From positions 18,928 through 82,927 of the forward strand of contig JALOLR010000012.1 of the NCBI GenBank assembly GCA_025455885.1: a stretch of 64,000 nucleotides of DNA, read 5' to 3'. The notes below the pieces were generated by a model. The model worked only from the letters and a program-made list of their open reading frames with translations. It made no database searches and was not told where the DNA came from. A program made the translations under genes and the position numbers. Below, piece after piece: positions 1-8,252 of this stretch (the first letter of the stretch is position 1; the number at the start of each line of letters is the position of its first letter). This DNA comes from Acidimicrobiales bacterium (GTDB lineage: Bacteria > Actinomycetota > Acidimicrobiia > Acidimicrobiales > Acidimicrobilacustridaceae).

Positions 1-267
1 GAGGCGGTAGCCGGATTCCACGAGCGCCTGCCAGGTGAGGGTGTCGCACGTCCCGCTGACGAGCAGGCCCCGGCGTTCCTGGAACGCGGCGACGGCCGCG
101 CTGGTCGACGGTCCGAACGTGCCGCCCTCGGAGCGGTCGACGGGATGTCCTGCCGCGGACAGGCGACGCTGGACGTCGGCGACCGCCGCGCCGCTGTCAC
201 CCGGCCCCAGGGGGAGGTGGTCGTCGTCGATGGCGGTGCCCGCAGGGTCCGGTGAGGTCTGGACGGC
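1..267 (-). CDS. Peptidoglycan-binding protein, CwlM-like amidase (N-terminal part, runs off left edge)
   Basis: Only the N-terminal part is present. The frame reads a PG_binding_1-type repeat: LPLGPGDSGAAVADVQRRL, then GTFGPSTSAAVAAFQERRGL. Such repeats form the N-terminus of actinobacterial CwlM, an amidase-like regulator of peptidoglycan synthesis encoded next to trxA/trxB in Mycobacterium; this synteny is my reason for the CwlM call. The start is unclear: no ATG, GTG or TTG lies between the trxA stop (268-270) and the domain, and the frame is continuous with trxA after its TGA. A CTG (208-210) or ATC (229-231) start, or coupling to trxA termination, are possible. The end given is the limit of the open frame, not a proven start. 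Confidence 0.6.
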
Positions 268-594
268 TCAGAGGAAGGGGCGCAGGTCCTCGAGGAGCTG
301 GCCCTTGCCCTTGGCGCCCACGATGCGGGCGGCTTCCTGGCCGTCCTTGAAGACGATCATGGTGGGGATGCTCATGACCCCGTAGCGCATGGCGGTGTTG
401 GGGTTGTCGTCGACGTTGAGCTTGGACACCGACAGCTTGCCGGCCTGTTCGGTGGCGATCTCTTCCAGGATGGGGGCGATCATCTTGCAGGGCCCGCACC
501 ACTCGGCCCAGAAGTCGACGATGACCGGTTCGGTGGCGGCGCCGATCTGCTCGTCGAAGGTGGCGTCGGAGAGGGTGGAGATGGCGTCGGACAT
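268..594 (-). CDS. trxA: Thioredoxin
   Basis: A 108-residue thioredoxin, the usual length. It carries the WAEWCGPCKMIAP redox motif near residues 30-40 and the cis-proline loop SIPTMIVFKDG. It is a cytoplasmic disulfide reductant that receives electrons from the thioredoxin reductase encoded directly upstream. The ATG at 592-594 was chosen over a much longer open frame because a GAGG ribosome site sits about 8 nt upstream and homologues begin here. It lies in a minus-strand run after trxB, with an 80-bp gap, and is followed at once by the CwlM-like gene. Confidence 0.97.
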   Translation of the reverse strand: MSDAISTLSDATFDEQIGAATEPVIVDFWAEWCGPCKMIAPILEEIATEQAGKLSVSKLNVDDNPNTAMRYGVMSIPTMIVFKDGQEAARIVGAKGKGQLLEDLRPFL

Positions 595-674
595 GGGGAA
601 CCTCGATGGTGGGGAGGGTGGATGGCGGGTGTCGATCGGGCGACCACGGTACCGCCCGTGGGCCCGGGCGGGGG

Positions 675-1640
675 TCAGTGGTCCTGGGCTTCGAGCCAGC
701 GTTCGGCGTCGATCGCCGCCATGCAGCCCGAGCCGGCGGCGGTGATGGCCTGGCGGTAGACGTGGTCCTGGACGTCGCCGCAGGCGAAGACGCCGTCGAC
801 GTCGGTGTGGGACCCGTCGTGGGTGACGAGGTAGCCCGTCTCCTCCATCTGGAGCTGGCCCTTGAACAGGTCGGTGTTGGGCTTGTGACCGATGGCGACG
901 AACAGCCCGGAGACGGCGAGGGAGCTCTCCTCGCCGGTGACGGTGTCGCGCAGGCGGATGCCCTCCACCGTCGTGTCGCCGTCGATCCCGACAACGGTGC
1001 TGTTCCACTGAAAGCGAATCTTGTCATTGGCGCGGGCCCGGTCCTGCATGATCTTGGAGGCGCGGAGCTCGTCGCGGCGATGTACGAGGGTCACCGAGCG
1101 GGCGAACTTGGTGAGGAACAGGGCCTCCTCGAGTGCCGAGTCGCCGCCGCCCACGACGGCGATGTCGTGGTCTCGGAAGAAGAAGCCGTCGCAGGTCGCG
1201 CACGTCGAGAGGCCGTGGCCGAGCAGCCGGCTCTCCTCGGGCAGGCCGAGCAGGAGGGACTGCGCGCCGGTGGAGACGATGACCGAGTGGGCACGGTGGC
1301 TGGGCTCGGCGGCGTCGGGATCGCCCACCCAGACCCCGAACGGGCGGGCCGACAGGTCGACGCGGCTCACCTTCTCGGTGCGGATCTCGGTCCCGAAGCG
1401 GGCGGCCTGCTCCCGGAAGCGCATCATGAGCTCCGGGCCCATGATCCCGTCGGGCCAGCCCGGGAAGTTCTCGACCTCGGTGGTGAGCATGAGCTGACCA
1501 CCCGGCTGGTCCGATGTCGACGACGGCTCGCCCTCGAAGAGGAGCGGCTCGAGGTTGGCCCGGGCGGTGTAGATGGCTGCAGTGAGCCCGGCCGGACCCG
1601 AGCCGATGATGATCACGTTGCGGATGCGGGAATCGGTCAT
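675..1640 (-). CDS. trxB: Thioredoxin-disulfide reductase
   Basis: A 321-residue flavoprotein that reduces thioredoxin with NADPH. The N-terminal FAD-binding motif [18 protein letters not shown] is near residues 10-27, the redox-active CATC pair is in [11 protein letters not shown] around residue 145, the NADPH motif is [12 protein letters not shown], and the second FAD motif is [10 protein letters not shown] near the C-terminus. All expected elements are present and the length is normal. It is transcribed with trxA, its substrate, immediately downstream. Confidence 0.97.
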   Translation of the reverse strand: MTDSRIRNVIIIGSGPAGLTAAIYTARANLEPLLFEGEPSSTSDQPGGQLMLTTEVENFPGWPDGIMGPELMMRFREQAARFGTEIRTEKVSRVDLSARPFGVWVGDPDAAEPSHRAHSVIVSTGAQSLLLGLPEESRLLGHGLSTCATCDGFFFRDHDIAVVGGGDSALEEALFLTKFARSVTLVHRRDELRASKIMQDRARANDKIRFQWNSTVVGIDGDTTVEGIRLRDTVTGEESSLAVSGLFVAIGHKPNTDLFKGQLQMEETGYLVTHDGSHTDVDGVFACGDVQDHVYRQAITAAGSGCMAAIDAERWLEAQDH

Positions 1641-1710
1641 TGGGGCTCCGGGGAGAAGGGATACCTGCCGGGGGTATGGGGAACCCAGCGGGTCGGGGGA
1701 TTGTTCCCGA

Positions 1711-2172
1711 TCAGACGGGGACCGGTCGTCGGCGTCGGTAGACGAGCGCGCCGCCCGCCACGAAGAGCACGCCGAGGATGAGATAGGGCAGCCAGACGCC
1801 GGAGGGCAGGGCCTCGTCCATGAGTCTGACCACTCCGATCAGTGCCATCACGATGACGATGGTCGCCACGACGGCGAGGAAGAGCCCGAAGACGGCCCCG
1901 CGGGCGACCTTGGTGATCGGGCCGGTGGTCTTGTCGCGGACGGTGCCGACGAGCTCCACGATGGTGTCGGCGGCCTGGGCGGGCCACTCCCCGGCTGCGA
2001 GGCCGATCGGCGGGCGGGTGTCACGCGGGTCGGCGGTGGGGGAGGTGGTCGGGGACGGCGCCGAGGCGGTCGGCGCGCTCGAGGCCGGCGAGGGGGTGGT
2101 GCCCGGGTCCGGTGCTCCCACTGGTCCGGGCCCGGGCGCGGGTCCGGACCCGTCGTCGCCACTCGTCTCCAT
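1711..2172 (-). CDS. Small membrane protein with Pro/Ser-rich N-terminus (holin-superfamily-like)
   Basis: A 153-residue protein of uncertain function. Residues 1-60 are Pro/Ala/Ser/Thr-rich and probably disordered. Residues ~65-85 are amphipathic, followed by two predicted membrane segments ([20 protein letters not shown] and [19 protein letters not shown]) and a short basic tail. The arrangement resembles the small phage-holin-superfamily or DUF-type membrane proteins common in actinobacterial cell-wall operons, but I recognise no diagnostic motif. The start is ATG at 2170-2172, 11 bp after the kinase gene, so it is probably co-transcribed with the kinase. Confidence 0.75.
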   Translation of the reverse strand: METSGDDGSGPAPGPGPVGAPDPGTTPSPASSAPTASAPSPTTSPTADPRDTRPPIGLAAGEWPAQAADTIVELVGTVRDKTTGPITKVARGAVFGLFLAVVATIVIVMALIGVVRLMDEALPSGVWLPYLILGVLFVAGGALVYRRRRPVPV

Positions 2173-2183
2173 GGGGCCGGAGC

Positions 2184-3365
2184 CTAGCCCTGGGGGCCCG
2201 ACCCGATGCCCGGTACGGCGGACCGTGCGGTGACGAGCGACAGCACCTCTCGGCCGAGCGCGGTGGTCGCCACGAGGGTGGCCGCCACGATCAGCGCGGC
2301 GAGCACGAGGATCAGGGCCGCCAGGGTGGCCCGCCGTGGCCGACCGCCCCGCGCGGGCTCGGCTCGGCTCGCCGCCGTCCGTCCGGCCGGGCTCGGTGGG
2401 AGGGTCGGCGGCGTCCGCGCCACGATCGTGTCGTCGACGGTCGGGGAGGGAGGCGGGGGCGACGGCGGGACGAGCGCGGTCGCCGGGACCGCCGGACCCG
2501 GCTCGCCCCGTGGGACGACGGTGTGGTCGTCCGGACGGGCAGGCTCGCCGCGGAGGGCTCGCCGGAGGTCGTCCGCGCTGGCGAAGCGATCGTCGGGATG
2601 GCGGGCCAGGGCACGGACGATGGCGGCGTCGAGCTCGGGAGCCACGCCGGCGACCTTCGTCGTGGGCGGGTCGGGCACCTGGGTGAGCCGGGCGAGGGCC
2701 ACGGTCGCAGGGCTGTCCCCGCCGAAGGGGGGCGCACCGGTCAGGCACTCGTAGAGGACGGCGCCCAGCGCGTAGACGTCGGTGCGGGCGTCGACGCCGC
2801 GGCCCTCGACCTGCTCCGGGGCGAGGTACTTCACGGTGCCCAGGAGCGTGGAGGTCGTGGTGAGGTCGGGGTCGTCGAGCAGCTTGGCGATCCCGAAGTC
2901 GGTCACGAGGAGTCGGCCGTCGTCGGCGAGCAGGACGTTGGCCGGCTTGATGTCACGGTGCACGAGCCCGGCCCGGTGCGCGCAGGTGAGTGCCGCACCC
3001 ACCTCGTCGCCGATCAGCACCACCTCGACGGGGTCGAGGCGGCCGCGTCGGTCGAGGAACGTGCGCAGGGTCTGGCCCCGAACCATCTCCATGACGATGG
3101 CGTCGAGCCCGCCGTCACTGACGACGTCGTGCACCGCGACGATGTTGGGGTGTACGAGGCGGGCGGCGGCGACACCCTCGCGGCGGAACCGGTGCTGGAA
3201 GCCGGGGTCGTCGGCGAGGTGCGGGTGCAGCACCTTGACGGCCACCTCGTGGTGGCGGGTCGTGTCGGTGGCCTCCCAGACCTCGGCCATCCCCCCTCGG
3301 GCGATGGGGCGGTCGAGGAGGTAGCGCCCGCCGATGAGACGACCCGGACCGATGCCGCGGGTCAC
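2184..3365 (-). CDS. Serine/threonine protein kinase, membrane-anchored (PknB family)
   Basis: A 393-residue Hanks-type kinase. The glycine loop (ARGGMAEV), the ATP lysine (VAVK), the catalytic loop HRDIKPANVLL, the DFG motif and the APEQ substrate motif are all intact, so it should be active. The kinase domain spans about residues 10-275. A Pro/Thr-rich linker follows, then one membrane segment near residues 345-367 and a short ~25-residue external tail without PASTA repeats. PknB-type kinases phosphorylate CwlM in mycobacteria. Having this kinase in the same gene run as a CwlM-like gene suggests, as inference, a role in cell-wall control. Confidence 0.92.
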   Translation of the reverse strand: MTRGIGPGRLIGGRYLLDRPIARGGMAEVWEATDTTRHHEVAVKVLHPHLADDPGFQHRFRREGVAAARLVHPNIVAVHDVVSDGGLDAIVMEMVRGQTLRTFLDRRGRLDPVEVVLIGDEVGAALTCAHRAGLVHRDIKPANVLLADDGRLLVTDFGIAKLLDDPDLTTTSTLLGTVKYLAPEQVEGRGVDARTDVYALGAVLYECLTGAPPFGGDSPATVALARLTQVPDPPTTKVAGVAPELDAAIVRALARHPDDRFASADDLRRALRGEPARPDDHTVVPRGEPGPAVPATALVPPSPPPPSPTVDDTIVARTPPTLPPSPAGRTAASRAEPARGGRPRRATLAALILVLAALIVAATLVATTALGREVLSLVTARSAVPGIGSGPQG

Positions 3366-3387
3366 GTGTCGACGGGTCGACGTCCCG

Positions 3388-4233
3388 TCACGTCGCGGGG
3401 TGCAGGAAGCACACGCCGATCACCCCGGGCCCGCCGTGGGCGCCGATGACCGCCCCGATCTTGCCCACCCGGATGGTGTCGCGGGGGTGGAGGTGGGAGA
3501 TCATGTCGAGGAACTCGTCGATGTCGCCCGCCTCGCCGTGCAGCACCGCCACCGATTCCACCGCCCCGGCTTCCTCGAGCTTGTCGCGAAGTGCTTCGAG
3601 GGCGCGCTTGCGGGTGCGGGGCTTGCCCGCCTCGGCGACCGCTCCGTCCACGATGCGGATCAGCGGCTTCACGGACAGCATCGAGCCGAGCATGGCCTGC
3701 GCCCCGCCGATGCGACCGCCCTTCTTGAGGTTGTCGAGGGTGTTCAGCGCGCCGTAGACGTCGGAACGGGGGATCATCGCCTCGACGAGGGCGACGACGG
3801 CGTCGGCGTCGGCGCCCGCCGCGGCCTGCTCGGCGGCGGCGAGGACCATGGTGCCGAGGCCGCCGGTGATGGAGCGGCTGTCGATCACTCGGACGTCGAC
3901 CTGGCCCTCGAGCGCCTTGGCGGCGGCCTGCGCCGACTGCATCGTGGCGGACAGGGCGCTCGACAGGTTGATGCAGACGACGGCGTCGGCACCGTCGTCG
4001 GCGGCGGCGCGGAAGGCCTGCTCGAACCGCCCGGGGGACGGGGCGGCCGTCTCGGGCAGGAGGCCGGTGCTGTCCATCAGCGCGTAGAACCGCTCGACGC
4101 TGAGCTCCTCGCGGTCGACGTACTCGTCCGTCCCGAACCGGATGCTCAGCGGTACCACCGCGATCCCGTGCTTCGTGACGTCGTCGTCGCTCAGATCGCA
4201 CGCGCTGTCGGTGACGATGCGGACTCCGCTCAT
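3388..4233 (-). CDS. DegV family fatty-acid-binding protein
   Basis: A 281-residue protein with the two-domain DegV layout. The N-terminal VRIVTDSACDLS and VVPLSIRFG segments, the central INLSSALSATMQSA serine motif and the YGALNTLDNLKKGGRIGGA segment are characteristic. DegV proteins bind a fatty-acid carboxylate; the FakB members present it to the kinase FakA. No fakA is visible here, so whether it works in fatty-acid phosphorylation is unknown. The ATG at 4231-4233 is preceded by a GGGG-rich stretch; a larger frame that continues upstream is ignored because homologues start here. Confidence 0.9.
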   Translation of the reverse strand: MSGVRIVTDSACDLSDDDVTKHGIAVVPLSIRFGTDEYVDREELSVERFYALMDSTGLLPETAAPSPGRFEQAFRAAADDGADAVVCINLSSALSATMQSAQAAAKALEGQVDVRVIDSRSITGGLGTMVLAAAEQAAAGADADAVVALVEAMIPRSDVYGALNTLDNLKKGGRIGGAQAMLGSMLSVKPLIRIVDGAVAEAGKPRTRKRALEALRDKLEEAGAVESVAVLHGEAGDIDEFLDMISHLHPRDTIRVGKIGAVIGAHGGPGVIGVCFLHPAT

Positions 4234-4286
4234 GGTTCCCCCTGGTTCCGGCTGACAGGCGGAGCGTACCGCCCCGCTCCTGTGCG

Positions 4287-6365
4287 TCAGGTGCGATCGC
4301 GGGGGGCGGCCAGCGCCGGATGGGCGGAGTCGACGAGGGCCTTGGCCCGTCGGGTCCGGCGGAAGTGGCGGGCCCACCAGACCAGGAGGAACACCCCGGC
4401 GCCGACCGAGAGCACCAGGCCGATCCCCGAGATGGCCGTCGAGCGCACGGTGAACTGGGTGTTGGTGATCTCGAGGATCCCGTCCGGGGAGCGGACGTCG
4501 ACGCGCAGGGGGAACGCACCCGACGCCCGCGTGGTGACCTGCACGTCGAGGCGGGTGGTGGTGGCCGCGGGGAGGAGCGCGTCGATGACGTTGCCGTCGG
4601 GGAACTCGAGCTTGTCGCTCTCGAGGACGACGTCCACCCTGACGGGCAGGGTCGAGCGGTTCTCGAGGTTGAGGGGGATCTTCCCGGACCGGGAGGTGAG
4701 GGTGACGAACTGTTGGAGGGGGGCGACGATCTCCGAGGTGATGCCGTCGATGCCCGAGCTGATCCCGTCGAGGATCGCGGTGCGTTCGGCCGGCGTGAGA
4801 TCGGCTGCGCCGGACAGGAGCAGCGCCTGGTCGAGTGGTGCCGACACGTTGCCGACGGGTTCGGTGAGCGACCGGAAGCCCTCCACCTCCCGGGCGGTGG
4901 CGCGGAGCTGGGTGGGGTAGTCGCCGAGCGACCCGGGGGGCGGCGAGAGGTAGGGGCGGACGAGGGTCGTGGTGCGGCCCTGGGTCTGCGTGGTGGCGGT
5001 CTGCGTGGTGCGGAAGAGGTCGTCGAGGGTGACCGGGCCGACGACGGCCCGCCCGTCGCCCCCCGGGGGGGTCCGCTCGGTGAGCCCTGCGAGCACGACC
5101 TCCAGGGAGACGGGGTCGACGTCGACGCCGAGGTCGAGGGCCACGCCCCGGTTCACGGCGGGCTGGTCGTTGTAGAGCACGGCGAGGTCGGCGAGCAGCA
5201 GGTGGCCGTTCAGGACGGGATCGTCGGAGGCCGTCAGCCGGGCGGTCAGCTCCTGGTCGGCGGTGATGGCCTGGATCGTCGCACCGGCGCTGTCGGTGAT
5301 GTCGAAGAGCTCGGTGAAGGTGACGTTGCCCTCGCCTTCGGGGAGGGGGCCGAGCTGGTCGGCGGGCACCACCAGTCGGTCGAGGCCGAGGTCGTTCAGC
5401 CGGGTCAGGGCCTCGGGGGTGAGGGTGGGGTCGGCCACGGCGGTGCGACCGTCCGGCGTCGTGGTGAGGGCGGCGGAGAGGGCGGCCGATCCCGCGGCGA
5501 TCTGGGTGTCGAGCTCGGCGAGCATCCCGTCGGCCACCCACGCGCCGGTGTCGAGGCCGACGTAGGGGCTCCCGAGGAGTTGGCGTCCGGTCAGGGCGGC
5601 GGCCAGCTCGGTCACGGCGCCGCGGTCCCCGGGGTCCTGTTCGAGGGCCACCAGGACCGCCGGGGTGGGATCGACGGTGAGGGGGACGGCCGGCCAGTCG
5701 GCGAGCGCGGTCATCACCGCCGTCACCTCGGTCGCCTGTTCGGCGGTGAGCGTCGGCGTTCCTGCGGCGTCGGGCCGGACGGGTTCGTCGAGCGCCACGA
5801 CCGTCCCCACGGCGAGGGACGGACCGTCGGTGTCGTCGGTGGGGAGTCGGATCAGGTGGGTGACGAAGCGGCCGATCTCCCCGCCGGACGGTGTGGTGGC
5901 GGTGACGACGACCGGGTGGACCCCCGGTCGGGTGAGGACGACGCCGCCGTCGGGGGCGGGGCCCGTCCGGCTCACCGGGATGGTGATCGGGATCGATCCG
6001 TCGGCGAGGGGGGTCGCCGTGGCCAGCTCGACCGGTGCGGGTCCGGGGCCGATCGTCGGGCCGAGGTCCTCGCCGCGGATCGAGCGGTCGAATCGGATGC
6101 GCCCGTCGACGGCGGCGTGCACCTCGGCGCGCAGCACGGTGTCGACCGGGAGTCCGTTGCGACGGACCCGGAGCGTGAACTGCCCGGTGGGCGCGACCCA
6201 CGGGGTCTGGCCGACGAGTCGGAGGGAACTGGCGGGGGCGACGCCGGTCGCGGGCTGAGCGCCGGTCGGAGCGGTCACCACCGGCACTGCGAGCGCGACG
6301 AGGGCGGTCCCGGCCAGGAGGGCACGGGCGAGACGGGCCCCGCCCCGAGGCGAGGGACGGGTCAT
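4287..6365 (-). CDS. DUF6049 family secreted/membrane protein (Rv3909-like)
   Basis: A 692-residue envelope protein of unknown function. It has an N-terminal signal sequence (residues ~10-40, ending ...TAPTGAQPA), a long extracytoplasmic region, and near the C-terminus a beta-rich domain (NLENRSTLPVRVDVVLES), a single membrane segment (GIGLVLSVGAGVFLLVWW) and a basic cytoplasmic tail. Similar proteins (Rv3909) lie next to the lipid II flippase gene and pcnA in mycobacteria; here the flippase is absent from the window. The ATG overlaps the GNAT stop by 4 nt (ATGA), which fixes the start and implies translational coupling. Confidence 0.8.
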   Translation of the reverse strand: MTRPSPRGGARLARALLAGTALVALAVPVVTAPTGAQPATGVAPASSLRLVGQTPWVAPTGQFTLRVRRNGLPVDTVLRAEVHAAVDGRIRFDRSIRGEDLGPTIGPGPAPVELATATPLADGSIPITIPVSRTGPAPDGGVVLTRPGVHPVVVTATTPSGGEIGRFVTHLIRLPTDDTDGPSLAVGTVVALDEPVRPDAAGTPTLTAEQATEVTAVMTALADWPAVPLTVDPTPAVLVALEQDPGDRGAVTELAAALTGRQLLGSPYVGLDTGAWVADGMLAELDTQIAAGSAALSAALTTTPDGRTAVADPTLTPEALTRLNDLGLDRLVVPADQLGPLPEGEGNVTFTELFDITDSAGATIQAITADQELTARLTASDDPVLNGHLLLADLAVLYNDQPAVNRGVALDLGVDVDPVSLEVVLAGLTERTPPGGDGRAVVGPVTLDDLFRTTQTATTQTQGRTTTLVRPYLSPPPGSLGDYPTQLRATAREVEGFRSLTEPVGNVSAPLDQALLLSGAADLTPAERTAILDGISSGIDGITSEIVAPLQQFVTLTSRSGKIPLNLENRSTLPVRVDVVLESDKLEFPDGNVIDALLPAATTTRLDVQVTTRASGAFPLRVDVRSPDGILEITNTQFTVRSTAISGIGLVLSVGAGVFLLVWWARHFRRTRRAKALVDSAHPALAAPRDRT

Positions 6366-7093
6366 CCGGTCGACTCGGCGGCCGCCGGGTCGAGGCGATG
6401 CTCGAGCACCGCCAGCCCGTGGGGCTCCGGGCGGAACCCGAGGTGCTCGTAGAGGCGCAGCGCCCGCCCGTTGGCCTCCTGGGTGTTCACGAGCACCGAG
6501 GTGCACCCCCGTCGGCGGCACCACCCCAGGGCGTCGCCGACCAGGCCGGTGCCGATGCCGGCGCCGTCGTGGCTCGGGCTCACCGCGAGGCGCTGGAGGT
6601 AGCCGAGCCCGCCGGCGCGGCCGGTGACGTGGTAGCCGACGACGGTCCGGTCGTCGACGGCGACCCGGAACCGGTGGGTGGGGGTGGCGGCGCGGGCGTC
6701 GGCCAGGCCGCCGCGGTCGAAGCGCCAGAAGGCGTCGAAGGCCGCTCGGTCGACGTCGAGGACGGCGTCGACGTCACGCTCCCGGCCGCGTCGGAACCGG
6801 ACCCGGGGGTGCCGTGAGATCGGAAGCGCACGCAGGGGGTGGCGAAGCAGGTGGAGGCGCTCGTGCACGACGAAGCCGTGGGCGAGGAAGGGTGCCTGCT
6901 CGAGGGGGGTGAGCGCGGGGGTGAGCACCGCCCGGTACCCCTGGCCGGTGAGCTCGTCGAGCGATCGGTTCAACGCGCTGCGGGTGGGGGTCACGCCGGG
7001 GACCGGGCTCAGCAACGCGACGGTGTGGTCGCCCCTCCAGGGGCCCATCCGCAGGCGGTCCGGGTTGGCGGACAGGGTGTCGAGTCGTCGCAT
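6362..7093 (-). CDS. GNAT family N-acetyltransferase
   Basis: A 243-residue protein whose C-terminal half (about residues 105-240) is a GNAT fold. The acetyl-CoA-binding stretch LQRLAVSPSHDGAGIGTGLV is clear, followed by VNTQEANGRALRLYEHLGF. The N-terminal half (residues 1-100) looks like a degenerate second GNAT unit. The substrate is unknown. This is the first gene of the minus-strand cell-wall/redox run and is coupled to DUF6049. It diverges from the deacetylase gene at 7162, so an acetyltransferase and a deacetylase share a short promoter region. Confidence 0.85.
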   Translation of the reverse strand: MRRLDTLSANPDRLRMGPWRGDHTVALLSPVPGVTPTRSALNRSLDELTGQGYRAVLTPALTPLEQAPFLAHGFVVHERLHLLRHPLRALPISRHPRVRFRRGRERDVDAVLDVDRAAFDAFWRFDRGGLADARAATPTHRFRVAVDDRTVVGYHVTGRAGGLGYLQRLAVSPSHDGAGIGTGLVGDALGWCRRRGCTSVLVNTQEANGRALRLYEHLGFRPEPHGLAVLEHRLDPAAAESTG

Positions 7094-7149
7094 GGTGCCG
7101 GCCTCACGATACGACCGTTGGACCCTGGGGTTCCGTGCAGCGGCATCGG

Positions 7150-7155
7150 TATCGT
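7150..7155 (+). promoter_or_regulatory. -10 element (TATCGT) of a probable leaderless promoter
   Basis: TATCGT ends 6 nt before the GTG start of the deacetylase. This spacing would place the transcription start on the start codon itself, as in leaderless actinobacterial mRNAs. The same layout recurs before eight other genes in the window. Confidence 0.5.
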
Positions 7156-7161
7156 TCGGAG

Positions 7162-8175
7162 GTGACCATCCTCGTGGCCTCGCACCCGCAGTTCCTCCTC
7201 CACGACACCGGTCACGGCCACCCCGAACGTCCCGCCCGCCTGACGGCGGTGATGGCGGGTCTCGACGCGGCCGGCCTCCGCGAGGAGATGGTGGTCTTCG
7301 AGCCGGAGCCGGCGCCATGGGAGGCCGTCGAGCGGGTGCACCCCGGTCGCTACCTGCTCGCCCTCGAGGAGCTGGCGGCGGTGGGCGGCGGGCACCTCGA
7401 TGCCGACACGGTCGTCAGCGAGGACAGCTTCGCAGCCCTGCTCCGGGCCGCCGGGGCCGGGCTCGACGCGGTGGCCCGCCTCGATGCCGGCGAGGGGGAC
7501 GCGGCGTTCTGCGCGGTTCGCCCACCCGGTCACCACGCCACTCCGCGCAAGGCGATGGGGTTCTGCCTCGCCAACAACGTGGCGGTCACCGCGGCGGCGT
7601 TGGCCGACCGGGGGGAGCGGGTGCTCGTGGTCGACTACGACGCCCACCACGGCAACGGCACCCAGGACGCCTTCTACGGCGACCCCCGGGTGGTGTACGT
7701 GTCGTTCCACGAGTACCCGCTCTACCCCGGGACCGGCGCGATCGACGAGGTCGGCTGGGGTGAGGGGTCGGGGAGCACCGTCAACTTCCCGCTGCCCCAG
7801 GGGGCGACGGGTGACGTGTTCCGTGCGGGGCTCGACGAGGTCGTCCGGCCTCTCGTCGAGCGGTGGGAGCCGACCTGGTTGATCATCTCGGCGGGCTTCG
7901 ACGCCCACCGCCTCGATCCCCTCACCGGGTTGGCGCTCTCGGCCGGCGACTACGCCGACCTCACCGCCGACCTCGCCGGGATGGTGCCGGGGGGGCGGTG
8001 CATCGTCTATCTGGAGGGGGGCTACGACCTCGACGCGCTCGCCATGTCGAGCGGCGCTGCGCTCAGCGCGCTCGCCGGCGGGTCGTACCGGCCCGAGCCG
8101 GCGACGTCGGGAGGTCCCGGCCGGTCGGTCGTGGCCGCCGTGGGCCGCATGCGCTCCGCCGCCGGCTTCGACTGA
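7162..8175 (+). CDS. Histone deacetylase family protein (AcuC-like zinc deacetylase)
   Basis: A ~337-residue arginase-fold deacetylase. It contains HPERPARL at the N-terminus, the catalytic His pair in RPPGHHA, zinc ligands in VVDYDAHHGNGTQD and SAGFDAHRLDP, and the catalytic tyrosine in YLEGGYD, so all active-site residues are present. Bacterial members deacetylate lysines on acetyl-CoA synthetase and other proteins, or small acetylpolyamines; the substrate here cannot be told. I chose GTG at 7162 because the TATCGT -10 lies just upstream; an in-frame ATG at 7135 would place that promoter inside the gene. Confidence 0.9.
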   Translation: MTILVASHPQFLLHDTGHGHPERPARLTAVMAGLDAAGLREEMVVFEPEPAPWEAVERVHPGRYLLALEELAAVGGGHLDADTVVSEDSFAALLRAAGAGLDAVARLDAGEGDAAFCAVRPPGHHATPRKAMGFCLANNVAVTAAALADRGERVLVVDYDAHHGNGTQDAFYGDPRVVYVSFHEYPLYPGTGAIDEVGWGEGSGSTVNFPLPQGATGDVFRAGLDEVVRPLVERWEPTWLIISAGFDAHRLDPLTGLALSAGDYADLTADLAGMVPGGRCIVYLEGGYDLDALAMSSGAALSALAGGSYRPEPATSGGPGRSVVAAVGRMRSAAGFD

Positions 8176-8252
8176 CGCCCCGGTCGTCGTCGGTCCTCGA
8201 GGGTTCCGACGCCGCCCGTCGGCACGCGACCCCGCCGGTAGCCTCCACCGCC

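Noticed and set aside
4234..6201. Extension of the DegV reading frame upstream of 4233
   Set aside because: The extension runs antisense-like through DUF6049 in another frame and is Arg/Pro/His-rich; DegV homologues start at 4233.
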